Part shown: piece by piece, positions 53,885 through 64,000 of the stretch
How the letters are laid out: each line of letters begins with the position of its first letter
How positions within the stretch are numbered: position 1 is the stretch's first letter
The notes under the pieces: generated by a model
What the model saw: only the letters and a program-made list of their open reading frames with translations
What the model was told of the DNA's origin: nothing
The model's database searches: none
Origin: Cottoperca gobio
Lineage: Eukaryota; Chordata; Actinopteri; Perciformes; Bovichtidae
Reading direction: 5' to 3'
DNA: 64,000 nucleotides
NCBI RefSeq assembly: GCF_900634415.1
Contig: NC_041360.1
Span: 6,375,176-6,439,175, forward strand
Position numbers and translations under genes: made by a program

Positions 53885-55282
53885 CAGTGGCGGGCCGTGC
53901 ATTTCACACCTAGGCCTTCAGTGATGTCATACACAGTCCTACCTGAATTATTCCACCTCTTAATACCATCATTATGACGCCATGGCTATAGAAACTTTAC
54001 ATTTAGACAGAAACGCAGTATAACCGGCGTTGCATCACCTTAACATAGTCAAGTACAACAGAGTTATATTTATATTTTCGAAGCATTTATAATCAATAAA
54101 TCCGCATTTACAATTAATACGAGTGTTAAACTACCAGCTTTAAGATCGCTAGGATACTGTCAAAACTTAAAAATAAAAGGTGCTTTTAAGGGATTAGTCT
54201 ACAAAGTTTTATTAAGTCCACTAAAAGTATGTGAGCTTTAACAAGTGTGTTCACTAAACAGCGCATTGTCGCACGTAAAGCAGTTTCATTTAAGAAACGT
54301 GACATTAAAGAATAAAGACACATAAACTATTCACTGAAAATAAAAGAAAACAAACAAATAATTTGCATTTGTTCATGAGGATATATTTGCGAAAGTGGTG
54401 AAAGTGTATTCCTAGCCTTGAATGTCCACTTTGATAAAGGTTAAACCAAAACAATTCAACAAGTCTCCTTGAGTACTTTTACTGCACAGCTGAGCCAGTG
54501 CGCCACACACATCTCTACATATCTGTGCGTTTCAGTTCCACCAATAAGTCCTTTTCTATAGACATGGAGGCTAATGCTGAAAGCCGAGTCTGTCCAGTAG
54601 CATTTCTGTCATAAGTCTTAATTCGCTTTAAGGCCGAGAATGAACGCTCGGCAGAAGCAGTGGACACAGGGATAGACTCGCTAGCGTCGGAGTTGGCCTT
54701 TCTCTTCTAACGATATCTAGCTTTCCTTGAAAAGTTTGTCTCGAAAATGACGTTGTAATGATATCTGCGACCAAATCGATCTCTTCTCCTCCTTCAGCCA
54801 TTGTGGGTTGAAAAATCAGCTTGTAGAAATCTACACAAACTAGCTCGTTATAGCTCGTCATAGCTCTGCCTCTCAATATCCAATCAAAAGACGTGGACGT
54901 GCTGACGTTATCGTACGCCTCCTAGCTGGCCCCGATGTCGCCAACTCGAAATCTGATTGGTTAACGCCACAGTTTTGTCTCTGTTCACTTTAAGCTACAG
55001 GCACCCGCACTGTTGATTCTGAAGGCCTAAGGGCAGATTTCGTGGACCCTGGCAACACATTATAGCTGAAATATGATTGGATAAAAGCTCTAACATAAAG
55101 GCCAGGACTCCAAATCTCGATCAGAAGATGGAAGCAGCGTAACCAAGAGGAAAGCTATGAAATGAAGAGAATAGACTATGGGGAATAATTTAATACATAT
55201 TTGTGGAAAAAAATTAAATGTATATTCTGATGATGTTTTGGCCAGCAGAGAAGGCCTTGCTGGCCCTGACAGCCCGGCACTT
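53885..55282 (-). mobile_element. hAT deletion derivative with 8-bp TSD
   Basis: The left end CAGTGGCGGGCCGTGC and right end GACAGCCCGGCACTT are inverted repeats with a few changes. CTTCAGAG flanks both (53877-53884 and 55283-55290). The interior codes, on the minus strand, for both the start and the end of a ZMYM1/TTF-finger type hAT transposase with the middle deleted. At 1.4 kb it is a non-autonomous derivative that still shows its parent. Confidence 0.93.
54490..54805 (-). pseudogene. hAT transposase (ZMYM1/TTF-type), N-terminus joined to C-terminus
   Basis: The frame opens MAEGGEEIDLVADIITTSFS at 54803 and continues RQTFQGKLDIVRRERPTPTL. At about 54676 it changes frame into VSTASAERSFSALKRIKTYD and RNATGQTRLSALASMSIEKD, LLVELKRTDM, then a TAG at about 54518. 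The first block is the start of this transposase family just before the TTF zinc finger; the second is its dimerisation end. The zinc finger and whole catalytic core between them are deleted, leaving about 95 codons of a protein usually several hundred long. It encodes no active enzyme. Confidence 0.88.
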
Positions 55283-55290
55283 CTTCAGAG

Positions 55291-57120
55291 CAATAAAGCA
55301 TGCAGAGAAGGTCACTGCTGGCCGCTGCTTGTAGTACATCTGTTAATTGAATGGTGCCAATCAGGCAGGACCAAATACATTTCCTCCTGTGCTATGATCC
55401 TGTTGAAGTAACCAAACTGACCAAACCTTTAACCACCGCAACCAGTGTAGGTGCTTAATGGAGGACTGGAATTCCGCTGCTGGCGTGCTGCCTTCAGAAG
55501 TGGTGACATCAACCTTAAACAGCAGTGTGTTGAGTACATGTCCAAAAGAATGAAAGGAGGTTCAATCCAAAACCTGGCATATTAATCTAAGATGAGAGGT
55601 ATCAGAACCTCAAATAGTGTGTGCAGTAGGATTACCCTCAACATGCAATGATAAAGACTAGGAAACTTTCTTATGTTCAGTGCCTTGCAGAAGGGTAATT
55701 GTGCAACCACTGCTTAAATAAAATAACATCTGCTTTTAGTCAATCTCCTTAGTGTGCGTGAATAAATCACCATGTAGAATAAGTTGCACTATCCAAGTTT
55801 GCTGGACCACAGGAGCATCGTGTTGGCGAGAGCCTCAAAAAAGACTAAATAACAACAAAATAAGGTGTTCAAAATGAAAGAATACATTAATTAATCAGAG
55901 CACTCACATAAGAACTTAGCAATACCAGAGTGCTAAATATATATATATATATATATATATTTTTAATGATTCTCTGGTTGATATGCTGTTTACTTCTTCA
56001 CTTTGCAATAACACATATACACGTATTCCAGTAGTCATGCAATAACAGCTGGCCGTATATGTCTGGTTATGGTTTCTATTTCTAAAGAGAAATAATAAAA
56101 AAATACAACTGAATGAAGGTAAACATTTGTATGTGCAGTAATATGCATAATATTTCCAAACCTAATATAAACAACGATCAGGAGTAATATGATAAAACTA
56201 CATGTCTCTTAAACTGTCAGCCAGGACTGTTTATTTCCCTTTTACACTAACACGGCAACCCAAAACATCAATTACAAGGGATTCGCAGACATATTAACAC
56301 TTACGCTAATTTGTTAAGTTACTGCTAATGTTGACATGACACTTTTATTTATGATTTGTGTTAAAGCTTCTCAATGACGAACTGACAAGATGTTTTTATT
56401 GTGAAAATGTCCTGTCACCGACTTAGCAAAGCCTCAATAGAAGTTCAGGTAACAGTACTTTTCTCAACCTTTAAAACTTAACAACATTAGATAACTGTAT
56501 TGAACGCGACTTAACATATTTTAATCTGACGTACTGAGTCAGGTGTAAACTAGTGTGCATGGGACTGGATATAATTAGTGTAGCGATCACATGGTGGACA
56601 CCTATACTCCATATTCTCATCCACATCGGTGAAAATAAATTATCTATAGTTGCATCAACCCGAAGAAATACAACACACTCTGTTTTTTATTCAAGCACAG
56701 ATCACTTGTAATGAAAGTTATTGCACTGCACAACAATAGTCCATATATCACCAACACATAGGTAGCCCTGAGGATTACCAGCACTGAATAAACAGATACC
56801 TAATAATACATTAGACAATGAAGCACCCTATGGGCTCTGGTACTTAATAACACTAACTTGTAACTTTGGGAGCTTTTCTACACACAGTTTGACTTCTCTC
56901 ATTAATCTCCTCAGGAGAAAAAACAAGCTCCATCCATCAAGTTGCCATCCCAGAGGGAAACCCCCCTACAGAATTGGCTAAAAGACCCTCATCGTCCTAC
57001 TTTACTAACCTGCCAAAAATCCCTCTCCCTCCGCTTACCTACCTTACATACATGGCAACAAGATCCTTTTTCTTGTTATCTACCTGTACTCTACCCGACT
57101 TTTCTTCTGCCAAAACACAA
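55291..57120. other. unassigned sequence with (AT)n
   Basis: An AT dinucleotide tract lies at 55937-55960. Otherwise AT-rich DNA with no long frames. Nothing recognised. Confidence 0.5.
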
Positions 57121-57415
57121 TTTTCTGCCAATTTCTTAGACCAAAGAACACAGACAACTGACCCAGCAAAACACTGAATGTAACACGCCTGAAGTTCCAG
57201 CCCAACACGAGACCTGACAAAAGAGCTTGTTTGGTTAAATCTTTGCCGACTAACCGTATGGAAATTACGAATAAGCTTTATTCAGAATGCAGCATTTTCC
57301 GATTAAGAAATGTGGAATATGCCAATAATATTTTGAGTTTTAGAAGCCTTCTTTGGACACGTATACAGCGCATTCGGAATAAGCATCTATATTCAGGTTC
57401 TTACCGCAGTTTGAG
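57121..57415 (+). repeat. unclassified dispersed repeat B, copy 2
   Basis: Inverse of 51935-52215. It contains an extra 25-base stretch (AACACTGAATGTAACACGCC and on) after GACCCAGCAAA that copy 1 lacks, and GGAATAAGCATCTATATTCA at 57377. Frames are open in parts (SANFLDQRTQTTDPA, LVKSLPTNRMEITNKLYSEC). Confidence 0.65.
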
Positions 57416-57714
57416 ACACACGGCCTCTTGCCTGTTTAGGGCCAGCTGTGCGCATTAATTCAAACTAACCAGCCAAGAGTTGGCAAGGCTGGGGTAGAGA
57501 TGCATGCCCAAAAGAAAAGCCCACATTTCAGTTTGGAAGCAGAAACACACCTACTTTTAAAGACTTGTATACAAACAGGTTTTTGGATTTGCGCAAATCT
57601 TTCAACACTGACCTTTTCAAGAGGGGTGTAGAAGGAGGCTGTATTCATATGGTGTAAGTCTGCCACTGTCATGGCCTCCACTTTGGCCTAGCCTGTAGTC
57701 TCTCCTCCTTCCCC

Positions 57715-57717
<3 letters not shown>

Positions 57718-57807
<90 letters not shown>
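57718..57807. repeat. (GT)n microsatellite
   Basis: A GT tract of about 85 bases ending GTGCGTG. The surrounding frames are artefacts. Confidence 0.97.
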
Positions 57808-60595
57808 ATTGCAGTAGTGGAGACAGGTGTGCAGGAGCCAGGCTACCAGCCACCAACATCCCCAATCAACTCTGCTATAATGCTTCGGTCCTAACTCTGC
57901 CACATTGCCAGATAGTAGACTCTGTATTCACAGGCAGTCATGTTTTTAGCTCAGTGATTAACCATTCTGCCAGAACTTTCTGTTTCTAATCCCTGTTTTC
58001 CTTGTGCCTGTAGTTACTTTCAGCCTGACTCCTGCCTCTGTCTCCAGACCTCCTCCCTCTCCTGGATCCTGTCATTGCTCTCCCTGGCTTTTCCCCTATG
58101 CCCGTCTCCTAGCTTTCCAGCCTTGGCTTCAGCTCTAACCTCATCCTGCCTCCTTCTCCAGTCCCTGGCTCCATTCCGCACTGAACCCCTGGCAGCTGAG
58201 ACTAAAGTGCACAATATTAAATACCATTACATTGCTCTACTCTTTGCTTCCAGCCTCTGTTCTGCACTTGGGTTCTCTGGTAGCCGTAACAGCCACTGGT
58301 GAAACACTTTGAGAAAGTCCTATTTTCACGGCTAATAGTAAACTGGAATATTAGTGGAATATTAATTTGCCTTAGTAGGAATATATCTTTTTTGGAATAA
58401 GGACAAAGGACTATTGGAATATTTTGTACATGTAAACTTAGTTAATATCAGTCAGTCAATCAGTCCACCAATTTGGTCTAGATTGAAATAGCTCAACAAC
58501 TATTGGTAGATTATTTAATTTTCTTGACATTGAGGATTCCCTCAGTATAAACTCTGTCTGTGGTGATGCTCAACTTTTCATTTCAATTTCAACATTTGAC
58601 TTTTGGTTAATGATCAAATACTTACAAAAGTGATGACGAGTGATCAGCTGTATGTTGTGTGTAGAGCTAGTTTGCAAATGTTTGCATGATATCAGGCTAA
58701 ACTAAGATTGAAAGCATGTTAAACATTAGCTGATTAACATTGCCATAAGTGCCTGTTAGCAGGGTTAGTGTTAGGGTTAGGGTTACACTCAAACATTGGA
58801 CATTACTCACATAGTCCACACAGAACTCTCTTATATTGAGGCACAGATCCAGCAAAGATTATACATTGTCCTTCTGTCTGAAAGTGTCACCATTATTGTG
58901 AAGTGAAACAAAATAGGAAGCTGACCAAAAACCCAAAGACTGCTGTATCTAAAAATTGTAAATTTGTCCGATTTGTCATTGTGTAGACAAACCCTTGTGT
59001 ACTTAGATTTGTAAGACTACTTGGATTCACTGGCACTGACAGATTCTTTCCCCAACTACAATCTTACCCTAAGCATACACATTGATACAATTAATAATTT
59101 TAATTTGTAGCAATATTTACACCATAAACACATTCAACTAATACTAAAACCATGTCTTTTTCAGAGATAAAGCAGATGGAGCTGTGATGAGGATTGTCTG
59201 TGCTCACTATCGAAACCATGGCAACCCATCAGTGTTACCTTGAACCAGACAAGAGAGGGTGCCATTGTAGACAAAGTTTTAAAGACACATAGTATACATT
59301 CCTCAAAGCAAGCATGCTCAAGCACGAGAGGTACTTAACGTAACAAGGAGTTGCAGTATTAGCCTCTGAGAATATAAAGAAAAGTAGTAGAAATGCTTTT
59401 AAAATACGTGAGGACGCTTTGATACCCGGTTTGATTTCTGTTTCTGTTTTAGACAGCTGTTGCCATTTTAAATAAATTGTTATTTCTGTAAATTGACTTG
59501 CAACTACCTTTACATCTCCATTCTAAATCTCGCCAGCAAGGTCCTTAGTGTCTTGGGGGGGGGACCCATTCGACGCCATTCAAACAGACCCATTCGAATC
59601 ACTAAAAGCATATGAGATATGTGGGCAGTGATTCAGAGGATTGGAACCAGAGTCCTATTGTACTATTGTGGATGTTTGCTAGATTTTATTTTAACAAATC
59701 TGTATTTCAGCTCAACCGATAAATTGGCTGCGCTGATTTATGATATGTTGACTGATATTAGCTTATTGCAGATATATTTCAGCTTATAAGAAGAAACTCG
59801 ATACAGTAGTGATGACAGTGTGGATGAGAAAGCACTCCCTCAATTGTGAGTGCAGTTAGCCCAATATTAATTTCAGTTTCACGCCATTAAAATAACCCTC
59901 CAGCTCAGACACCATATACATATTGAAGCAGACTCACAAACAGGTTAACGAATGGCTATAATTAGCCATACTGATCAATAAGATTTTAAATGAAACACAC
60001 TTATCATTGTGACCTAACCCACCAGCCTGCAACTCAGCTTTCGTCCTGGCTGACATCATCTTAGAAATGTATAACACGGTGTTTAGTGAATGTGTTTACT
60101 GTAGGTGTGTTTCCTCAATGGAGACATGAGGAGAATTGGAACACTATTAGCTGGGGTCACAGGGAGCACTTAACACTGACAGAGACAGAGAGGGGGAACA
60201 AGAGGAAAGGTGCAGAGTGTGTGGTGTAGTGGGAGGTGTGGGTTTAATGAATTTGTCAAGGTCAAAGGTTCTTCCATCATTAATACTGCTGAGACGATAC
60301 CTCAGCCTGTTGGGAGGAGGGTGTTGATGTCCAGTCCTCAAGGGCTGGCACCTACAGTTGGTTGATCCTTTGTGGTAATTAATGAAACACACCTGGAGCT
60401 GCTCTCACTATCTTTTGCTGCCTTCAAATGGAACTTGTGAGATTTTGGACACTGGAAATTGAGTACTGGATACACTCTGCATTGAAGTGGTGAAAGCCTC
60501 GTTGCTATGTGACTGAGAACAAAAGCATCTGTCGGCTTGTTTTTTTTATTCAAAAGCGGACATTTTCAACAAAGAATTATTTTTTTCATTATAGA
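57808..60595. other. unassigned sequence
   Basis: About 2.8 kb without a recognisable gene. It includes a CT-rich block at 58020-58180, GGAATATT-type short repeats at 58345-58425, and a short TTAGGG-like run at 58763-58783. A stretch GATGTCCAGTCCTCAAGGGC at 60325 resembles a common fish hAT-type repeat end but lacks a partner. Confidence 0.5.
58757..58785. repeat. short telomere-like TTAGGG run
   Basis: AGGGTTAGTGTTAGGGTTAG, then GGTTA: two to three exact and two variant units. Too short to be a functional interstitial telomere array. Confidence 0.6.
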
Positions 60596-60599
60596 CTGT

Positions 60600-60775
60600 A
60601 TAAAAGAAAGTAGACTTAGCCTCTGGTTTTGAAAAGTGAAGCCAATTGGGAAGTGCCATACACCTGCATTATTTCTAATGGCGAGCAGGGGGCAACTCCA
60701 CTGGTTGCTAAAAGAAAGTCAGATTGTAAAGAAATCTATGAGGAAATTACCCTTCTTTTCACTTGACGCCCACTT
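60600..60775 (+). repeat. dispersed repeat family A, copy 2
   Basis: Shares GAAAAGTGAAG, GCGAGCAGGGGGCAACTCCA and ATTACCCTTCTTTTCACTTG in order with 8070-8400. The copy stops after about 175 bases. Confidence 0.65.
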
Positions 60776-61244
60776 CGTTAAAATGTTACACATTATGTTT
60801 AAAACATGTCCTTTGCGTGTTAAAGGTAGTCCTGTGTTTTCATGGATTTGCCCTCCATAATACCTGCAGCTGACACCAGCACATACAAGTACTTTCTGTC
60901 TCAGTACAGTGAACTGAAAAAAACACATGGCACTGCAGACAGGGAATGTGTCAAAACTACCTTGAACCCTGTATGTGATGTGATGTGTTTTTATGTGAAT
61001 ACATCAAACATCATGTTCCCTCCTACAATACACAGGAAGAATAGAGATTTTGAGATTCTGTCGGCGTGCAGAGAAAGCAAAATAAATTGTTAAACAGAGG
61101 ACATCAAATTACGTATGGCTGGTCATTTCTTGCTCTTTAGCTTTGATACAACAGAGTAAGCGTTCTCTGACTTCTGTCATTGACCTCAAAATAGACATGA
61201 TCACAGTCATGTGAGTGTGCATTTGTTTGTTTGTCTGTACCGTA
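60776..61244. other. unassigned sequence
   Basis: Frame 60842-61093 (LPSIIPAADTSTYKYFLSQY ... NRDFEILSACRESKINC) is open but has no motif I recognise; probably chance. Confidence 0.4.
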
Positions 61245-61337
61245 TCTGTGATAGACTGGTGTTCTGTCCAAGGTTCACCACACCTCCTACCCAAAGCATG
61301 CTAGGATAGGTTATAGCCCCCTGCATAGAAAATGGAT
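61245..61337 (+). repeat. common fish interspersed repeat tail
   Basis: GTGATAGACTGGTGTTCTGT, then CAAGGTTCACCACACC, CATGCTAGGATAGGTTATAG and GCATAGAAAATGGATG. This order of blocks matches a widely dispersed vertebrate SINE/LINE-derived sequence (usual form GATAGACTGG...GGATAGGCTCCAG...GATGGATG). Family name uncertain. Confidence 0.6.
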
Positions 61338-61640
61338 GCTTGCAAAGTTCATTGCAGCCTCATAAACACGATGTATTCCTCAGAATCAACAGACGCGTTG
61401 ACAAACAATGTGGATTGCATGTGCAGCAGGGGGTAGGAAACACATAACTAGAATGCCATGTTCGCTTATATAAAGAGATGAAGCATCTTGCATAACATAT
61501 ACAAAAATATGGTGTATACAAAATATCGGCAATACACTGGTGTACGTTGATATAAGGTAAGGCATAAGTAGTATTCGATAAGAGCATGCGGTGTTACGCT
61601 GGGGTGCGTTGTTGAACGCTAATGTTTTGAGCATGTTCAA
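61338..61640. other. unassigned sequence
   Basis: AT-rich with several ATACA/TGTAT stretches; no gene seen. Confidence 0.4.
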
Positions 61641-61649
61641 AATTACCGG

Positions 61650-61806
61650 ACGTACCCAACGTGTGCTTCATAAATTATGCAGACGTTACACATAAGTTAC
61701 GTTACGTTAGACATACGTGAATACGTACGTGAATACTTATCTACGTAAATATAGTACGTAAATACCTACGTAAATACGTTAGAGGTACGTTAGATATAGG
61801 CTACGT
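61650..61806. repeat. ACGT-rich irregular repeat
   Basis: By my count 14 ACGT tetramers lie in about 157 bases. Many are within TACGTAAATA or TACGTGAATAC units (61714-61790). The region is rich in TACG/ACGTA steps, unlike the surrounding AT-rich DNA. It might be a decayed minisatellite or a transposon end. Confidence 0.55.
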
Positions 61807-62930
61807 CGGCTGACGGTGAACCCTACAGCCAATTTATTGATAACAAGTGGATAACCTATTCGTAACCTATGTTAAGCTTATCCCTGACGACGGAGTAACT
61901 TATTAAACGTGTTTCTACAGTACAGCTAGCGTTTTGGGAGCTTATTGGGGTTTGAATATAGTATATAGGGTCCCTGTGAGTAGCTCATCCTCACTTCTTC
62001 ATAGCACGTCTTGATGAAAAACCCAGCATCAGAGAGCATGGAGGATGCTGAGAGGCTGCGACAAGAGCACATTCTGTTCTCCAGCATCAGCATGACGTGA
62101 ACCAAATGGCACTTTTCCAGCTCCGTTGGCCAGACGCTCTGATATGTTTTGTATAAGTAAGTGATACACTATCAATAGGTTTGACATACGTACAATAATT
62201 TGTTATGTATTCGTTATGTATATGTCAGCTACAACACCGCTGTGGAGAAGTTGGACATATTTGGACTCTGACAAATCTTGAGCTACTTTTCATATACGCC
62301 GGCATATGTTTCTGCCATACGGAAAGGTATATTTCTTCCAATAAAAATACATACGTTCAAACAATTAAAAAATCTATTTTTTGTGCATTATGTCCATGAC
62401 TCCATGTCCAAAACTGATTGCATTGTTTTCTATATAAATGTTCTAACTAGCCACAAGTAACACAACGCTGTGCAGTTTTGAGCTGAACTTTTCAGCTCAT
62501 GTTTCTCTTTATTCCTGTGGATCGCTTTGAAAGTGCCACAATGAGATAGCAATGGATGATGCCTGAAGTTGAAACAAGGAGTTATAGAATACCTCCTCAT
62601 TTCACTGCGAAAAACCTAAAGGCAGCTGGCTGGAGGGAGTTTGCCAGGGAGCTGAACATTTCCTACTCGCTGTTGTTTATGTTGTATGTCATTTCCAGTT
62701 AATATCACAATATAAATTGTGTGTTTTCTGTTTGAAAAGTACAAACATAGGACAATAGTGATACTCACCCATCCTTTAAGTGGTTGCATCTCCAGCATAA
62801 TCTCGAGCCCAAAGCTCATATGTACGTGGTTTGTTTACATGATCCTGATCCAATGTCCTGCTGTTTCCCGTCAAAATATACACCTGATGTGCAAGATGTG
62901 TTAAATTAGTTTAAAAACTTGTTTGAGAAG
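61807..62930. other. unassigned sequence
   Basis: At 62037-62099 the plus strand reads MEDAERLRQEHILFSSISMT and stops; the next part is not open. Other frames are short. Nothing is recognised. Confidence 0.4.
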
Positions 62931-62934
62931 ACGG

Positions 62935-63200
62935 CAGAGTACCCAATAGAGGTAGACTAAGAACTCAGATTCTTTTACTTAAGTAAAAGTAGTAATATTA
63001 CAGTGTAAAAATACTAAAATGTATTTTAAGTAAAAGAACACAATTTTTAGCATCAAAATATATTTAAAGTACCAAAAGTTTCCATTTCAGAATAATATAA
63101 TATACCAATGAATAATCATTTTTGATGCATTAATGTGTTATTTACGGCCGGGTAGCTTATGGATTTCACCAAGGGATCAATAAAGTTTATCTTAACCTGT
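62935..63200 (+). repeat. ubiquitous fish repeat with AAGTAAAAGTA core and LINE-like tail
   Basis: CTCAGATTCTTTTACTTAAG, TAAAAGTAGTAATATTACAG, AGCATCAAAATATATTTAAA, CATTTCAGAATAATATAATA and GATGCATTAATGTGTTATTT occur in the order of a very common teleost non-autonomous repeat. At 63166-63195 GGGATCAATAAAGTTTATCT looks like a LINE poly(A)-signal tail. Confidence 0.7.
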
Positions 63201-64000
63201 AAAAATACATAAAAACTCCACCAACAACCCAGGGTTCTGACCAGATCGCTAGATGCTAATCGCTAATTATGCACTCTGATCTAGGAGGGAGGTTTCCTTC
63301 TTGGGATATTGAACAGTTCAATGTATTACGTTTCCATTCAATATGGTGTGTTTTCTATGTACCATGTGCATCTAACTATGATGTCACTCGGATACGTGTC
63401 TATATGATACCACTCTGATGGGGAGACCAAGGATTAAAACAAATGTGCTCTCTTGTCTTTGTGCTCTTCATGTAATAACAAACAAAATTGGTGACAGCAG
63501 GAGTAAGAGAAACACAAACATTTTGTGAAGTTTAGAAAAAGAACTGTGGGGGAGAAGAATATACTGCTGCCCAGGTATGGAAGGGGAGAGGGATAAATAC
63601 AAAGAATAATAATTCACAGGGTGAATGATTGAGATAAAAAGAGATGAAGAGAGAGTGGGGAGACAGTGGACACAGGGAAGGGGTATAAATGAGGAGGAGG
63701 AGAGGAGGTGGTGTTAGTGTAGCGCTGGGGAGGGAGAGAGCTGTGGAGGCCAGAAAAACAAGCAGAGAATAAACAGATCGAAGAAGAGAGGAGGGAAAAA
63801 CTGGCTGAGAAGGAAAGAGTGGCACGGAGGGCTGGAGGCAAACTCTGCATGAGCTGAAGAGAGGAGACAGTGACAGGCAGAGGGAGGAAATATATGGGAA
63901 GAAATGGAGGGAGAACGGCAGCTTAAAGAGTAAAATAAAAACTGACATGGACATAAGAAAATAAAACTTAGGTAAGGATGAATGGAACAAAAAAAGTGAG
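63201..64000. other. unassigned, purine-rich at the end
   Basis: From 63530 the plus strand is strongly GA-rich (AGAGAGTGGGGAGACAGTGG and similar), giving long Leu/Ser/Pro-rich frames on the minus strand. These are compositional and show no signal peptide plus domain pattern that I would trust. Confidence 0.5.

Noticed and set aside
58757..58785. Interstitial telomere
   Set aside because: Only two or three exact TTAGGG units; short runs like this occur by chance or repair.
62037..62099. Short frame MEDAERLRQEHILFSSISMT as an exon
   Set aside because: Twenty codons only, no donor site in frame and no recognised homolog.
63532..63990. 152-codon minus-strand frame as a membrane protein
   Set aside because: Leu/Ser/Pro/Phe richness follows from a purine-rich plus strand; no domain motifs and no supporting context.

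Overview
This 64-kb window looks like intergenic or intronic DNA from a ray-finned (teleost) fish. The reasons are its repeats. It holds Rex1-, L2-, RTE/Rex3- and Tx1-like LINEs, a Tc1 element, several hAT elements with 8-bp target-site duplications (TSDs), Gypsy and other LTR remnants, tRNA-derived and V-SINE-like SINEs, and long CA/GT and ATCC microsatellites. I recognise no intact host protein gene, no rRNA gene and no functional tRNA gene. Nearly every long open reading frame that reads as protein is a decayed piece of a transposable element.

Layout. 0-6 kb: a three-level nest, in which a LINE reverse-transcriptase relic was split by a Tc1 element that was itself split by a solo LTR carrying a 10-bp minisatellite; then a 5'-truncated L2-like LINE and a SINE tail. 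6-12.5 kb: mostly unassigned sequence with a short repeat copy, GT tracts and a homeodomain-site-rich stretch. 12.6-17.8 kb: a hAT element (8-bp TSD ACATAGAC) whose transposase was split by a nearly full-length Rex1-like LINE on the minus strand. 17.9-28.2 kb: a mosaic of LINE tails, two solo LTRs with 5-bp TSDs, a V-SINE, a Gypsy pol fragment fused to an intron-containing hAT transposase, a second Rex1-like LINE in inverse orientation, the hAT right end, then the Gypsy integrase C-terminus and LTR. 28.2-31.2 kb: unassigned. 31.2-38.8 kb: two short hAT elements with perfect TSDs, an unidentified minus-strand reading frame, and a two-ORF Tx1-like LINE with a 1.3-kb insertion in ORF1. 39-48.8 kb: a degenerate ~27-bp repeat, another hAT with TSD, a reading frame with a 93-bp in-frame tandem duplication, an LTR fragment, microsatellites facing each other, an RTE-like LINE end, and ATCC arrays flanking an L2 tail. 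48.9-51.7 kb: a longer second L2-like copy. 52-64 kb: a hAT deletion derivative with TSD, an inverted pair of an unclassified repeat, and small repeats in otherwise unassigned DNA.

The parts do not form a pathway. The value of the window is stratigraphic: exact TSDs and reading frames that become continuous once an insert is ignored give a readable order of insertions. I found no convincing new biological system. The most unusual things are the Gypsy-hAT mosaic at 19.4-28.2 kb, the precise hAT internal-deletion derivative at 53.9-55.3 kb, the exon-like unidentified frame at 32.76-33.09 kb, and the 14 ACGT tetramers in about 160 bases at 61.65-61.81 kb. All calls come from reading the sequence; none was checked against a database.
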